Positions 62,427-64,000 of a stretch of 64,000 nucleotides of DNA are shown in pieces. The stretch lies in the NCBI GenBank assembly GCA_032716605.1, contig CM064512.1, positions 30,710,038 through 30,774,037 of the forward strand, in the 5' to 3' direction. The position numbers and the translations under genes were made by a program. This DNA comes from Paralithodes platypus (taxonomy: Eukaryota > Arthropoda > Malacostraca > Decapoda > Lithodidae). The first letter of the stretch is position 1; every line of letters starts with the position of its first letter. The notes under the pieces are model-generated. The model was not told where the DNA came from and made no database searches. It was given only the letters and a program-made list of their open reading frames with translations.

Positions 62427-64000
62427 AAAAAGAAATTATGAAATTAAGGTTGCCAATGACTCAAAAAAATAATCCTAAAGCTTTTTACCAACTATATAAA
62501 TCCAAGGTTAGAGATGTAATTGGTCCCCTTCAAACTTCGATAGGAGAAATGACAGAAAATGATTTAGAAATGTGAAGTACATTAAATAGTCAATTTCTTT
62601 CCGTTTTCACTAATGAAAATTTGGCACAGTTTCCAGAAGTCCGTAAGGTATATAGCGATAGTATAGAAAATAGGTTAAGTACGGTTACTATAAGTAGAAA
62701 TGATGTGCTTAAGGAAATTGACAGACTGAAACCTCATAAATCGCCTGGTCCTGATGAGGTATAAGGTAGAGTATTAAAAGAATGTAGGGATGAGTTAAGT
62801 TACCCATTAACATTTCTATTTAACAAGTCATTAGAGACAGGTATAGTTCCAGAAGCTTGGAAGCTTGCAAACGTAGTTCCGATCTTCAAAAAAGGTGACA
62901 AATCAATAGCATCCAATTACCGTCCCATTAGTCTTACATCAATCATAGGAAAGCTACTAGAATCAATTATTGCTATTAAAATTAGAAACCACTTAGATAC
63001 ATTTAATTTAATAAATTCTTCTCGGCATGGATTTACTCAGGGACGTTCTTGCCTTACTAATTTGCTTAGTTTTGTCTCTGAGGTATATGAAGCAGTAGAT
63101 AATGACAAGTCATATGATATAATATATTTAGATTTCAGTAAAGCTTTCGACAGAGTCCCCCATAAGAGATTGATGAAAAAGGTTGAGGCGCATGGAATAG
63201 GTGGGGCGCTGTTGGGATGGATTAGGTCATGGCTAATTGGTAGGAAGCAGAGAGTCAGCATAAATGGTACGAAGTCAGAATGGGGAGCATTCAAAAGTGG
63301 TGTCCCCCAGGGATCTGTATTAGGTCCTCTGTTGTTTGTTATATACATAAATGGCCTTGATTTAGGTATAACTAGTAGGATAAGTAAATTTGCAGACGAT
63401 ACCAAAATGGGGAGAACAATTGATTCAGATAGAGATATAGAGTGCCTCCAAAGGAATCTAGACACCTTACACGAATGGTCAGTAAATTAGCAGATGAAGT
63501 TTAACATTGACAAATGCAAGGTATTAAAGATAGGGAAGATGCATACAAATGTTAAATATAAACTAGCTAATATGGAATTAGAAAACTCGAATTGTGAGAA
63601 AGATCTAGGTGTGTTTGTTAGCAATGATTTGAAGCCTAGAAAACAGTGTATAAACGTTCGAAACAAGGCAAACAGGATTCTCGGGTTCATCTCTAGGAGT
63701 GTGAGTAACAGAACTGCTGATGTTATCTTAAAACTTTACTTGTCATTAGTGAGACCCCATATGGATCATGCTGTTCAATATTGGTGTCCTTATTACAGAA
63801 TGGGCATAGATTCATTGGAGAGAGTACAACGTAGAATGACAAAAATGATCCATAATATTAGAAATCTTCCGTATAAAGAAAGGTTGAAGAAATTAGGCTT
63901 ACATTCGTTAGAGAGACGCAGAGTTAGAGGGGATATGATAGAGGTGTTCAAGTGGGTTAGTGGGATTAACAAAGGGGACATGACAAATGTACTAAAGCTC
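62427..64000 (+). mobile_element. CR1 LINE, second copy, 5'-truncated and cut by the window end
   Basis: Starts at the equivalent of 52750 in the first copy and is about 93-95% similar by eye. Stops and indels: a frameshift in an A-run near 62464, TGA at 62574, TAA at 62763 and TAG at 63488. It retains the 10 bases deleted in the first copy. RT blocks from QKSPGPDEV-like to FADDTKM are recognisable, so both copies descend from the same active family. Confidence 0.92.
62430..64000 (+). pseudogene. CR1 ORF2 remnant (RT)
   Basis: Best frame 63062-63490 carries LDFSKAFDRVPH, SGVPQGSVLGP and FADDTKM. After the TAG at 63488 the same frame continues with thumb and C-terminal coding (RPHMDHAVQYWCP) to the end of the window. 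The stop interrupts between the FADD box and the thumb. Reverse transcriptase activity is lost. Confidence 0.9.

Overview
The window reads as intergenic DNA from an invertebrate animal with a repeat-rich, AT-rich genome. A decapod crustacean is my best guess, from the mix of CR1/Jockey-type LINEs, BEL/Pao elements, piggyBac-type TTAA elements and abundant ATC/TA/TC/GT microsatellites. This is an inference, not a proof. I could not identify a convincing host gene. Almost every coding signal belongs to a transposable element, and most copies are broken.

Layout. 1-1920: 3'-truncated Ty3/Gypsy element (gag, protease, start of RT). 2019-5050: LINE 3' fragments on the minus strand, one of them inside an ATC/ACC array. 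5744-12286: a large DNA transposon with 116-bp terminal inverted repeats. It encodes on the minus strand an Academ-like protein (Cys-rich N-terminus, FXD..GGFH core, XPG/FEN1-like nuclease, CXC domain) that is split in two by a LINE (8331-9774). It sits inside an older inverted-repeat element (family D). 12945-31230: a diverged array built on TGACCT half-sites (unit about 529 bp), filled with TTAA-target MITEs, a hAT MITE with a perfect 8-bp duplication, and a BEL/Pao retrotransposon (BEL-A, 15812-30057) with LTRs and a 5-bp TSD. BEL-A is itself interrupted by a LINE (16851-19251) and by a piggyBac element (25455-29899) in its 3' LTR. 31230-41650: mostly non-coding, with MITEs, microsatellites, LINE fragments and a foldback. 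41655-47975: a second, minus-strand BEL/Pao element (BEL-B). 48467-48670: a possible Penelope-like fragment. 50330-54731: a nearly complete CR1-type LINE with a coiled-coil/SGNH-esterase ORF1 and an EEP/RT ORF2. 55160-57236: local tandem duplications. 58100-62060: TTAA MITEs, family D and a tRNA-derived SINE-like piece. 62427-64000: a second, 5'-truncated CR1 copy running off the window.

The most interesting points are these. (1) Both BEL/Pao elements carry an SGNH-hydrolase ORF between the 5' LTR/primer-binding site and gag, with the same unusual GHS nucleophile motif. (2) The 6.5-kb Academ-like XPG/CXC transposon. (3) A piggyBac transposase with a N-terminal extension of about 444 residues, interrupted by only one in-frame TAG. 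(4) Two different MITE families inserted at the same TTAA of two paralogous TGACCT repeat units. (5) Insertions nested so cleanly that a relative order of events can be read off.
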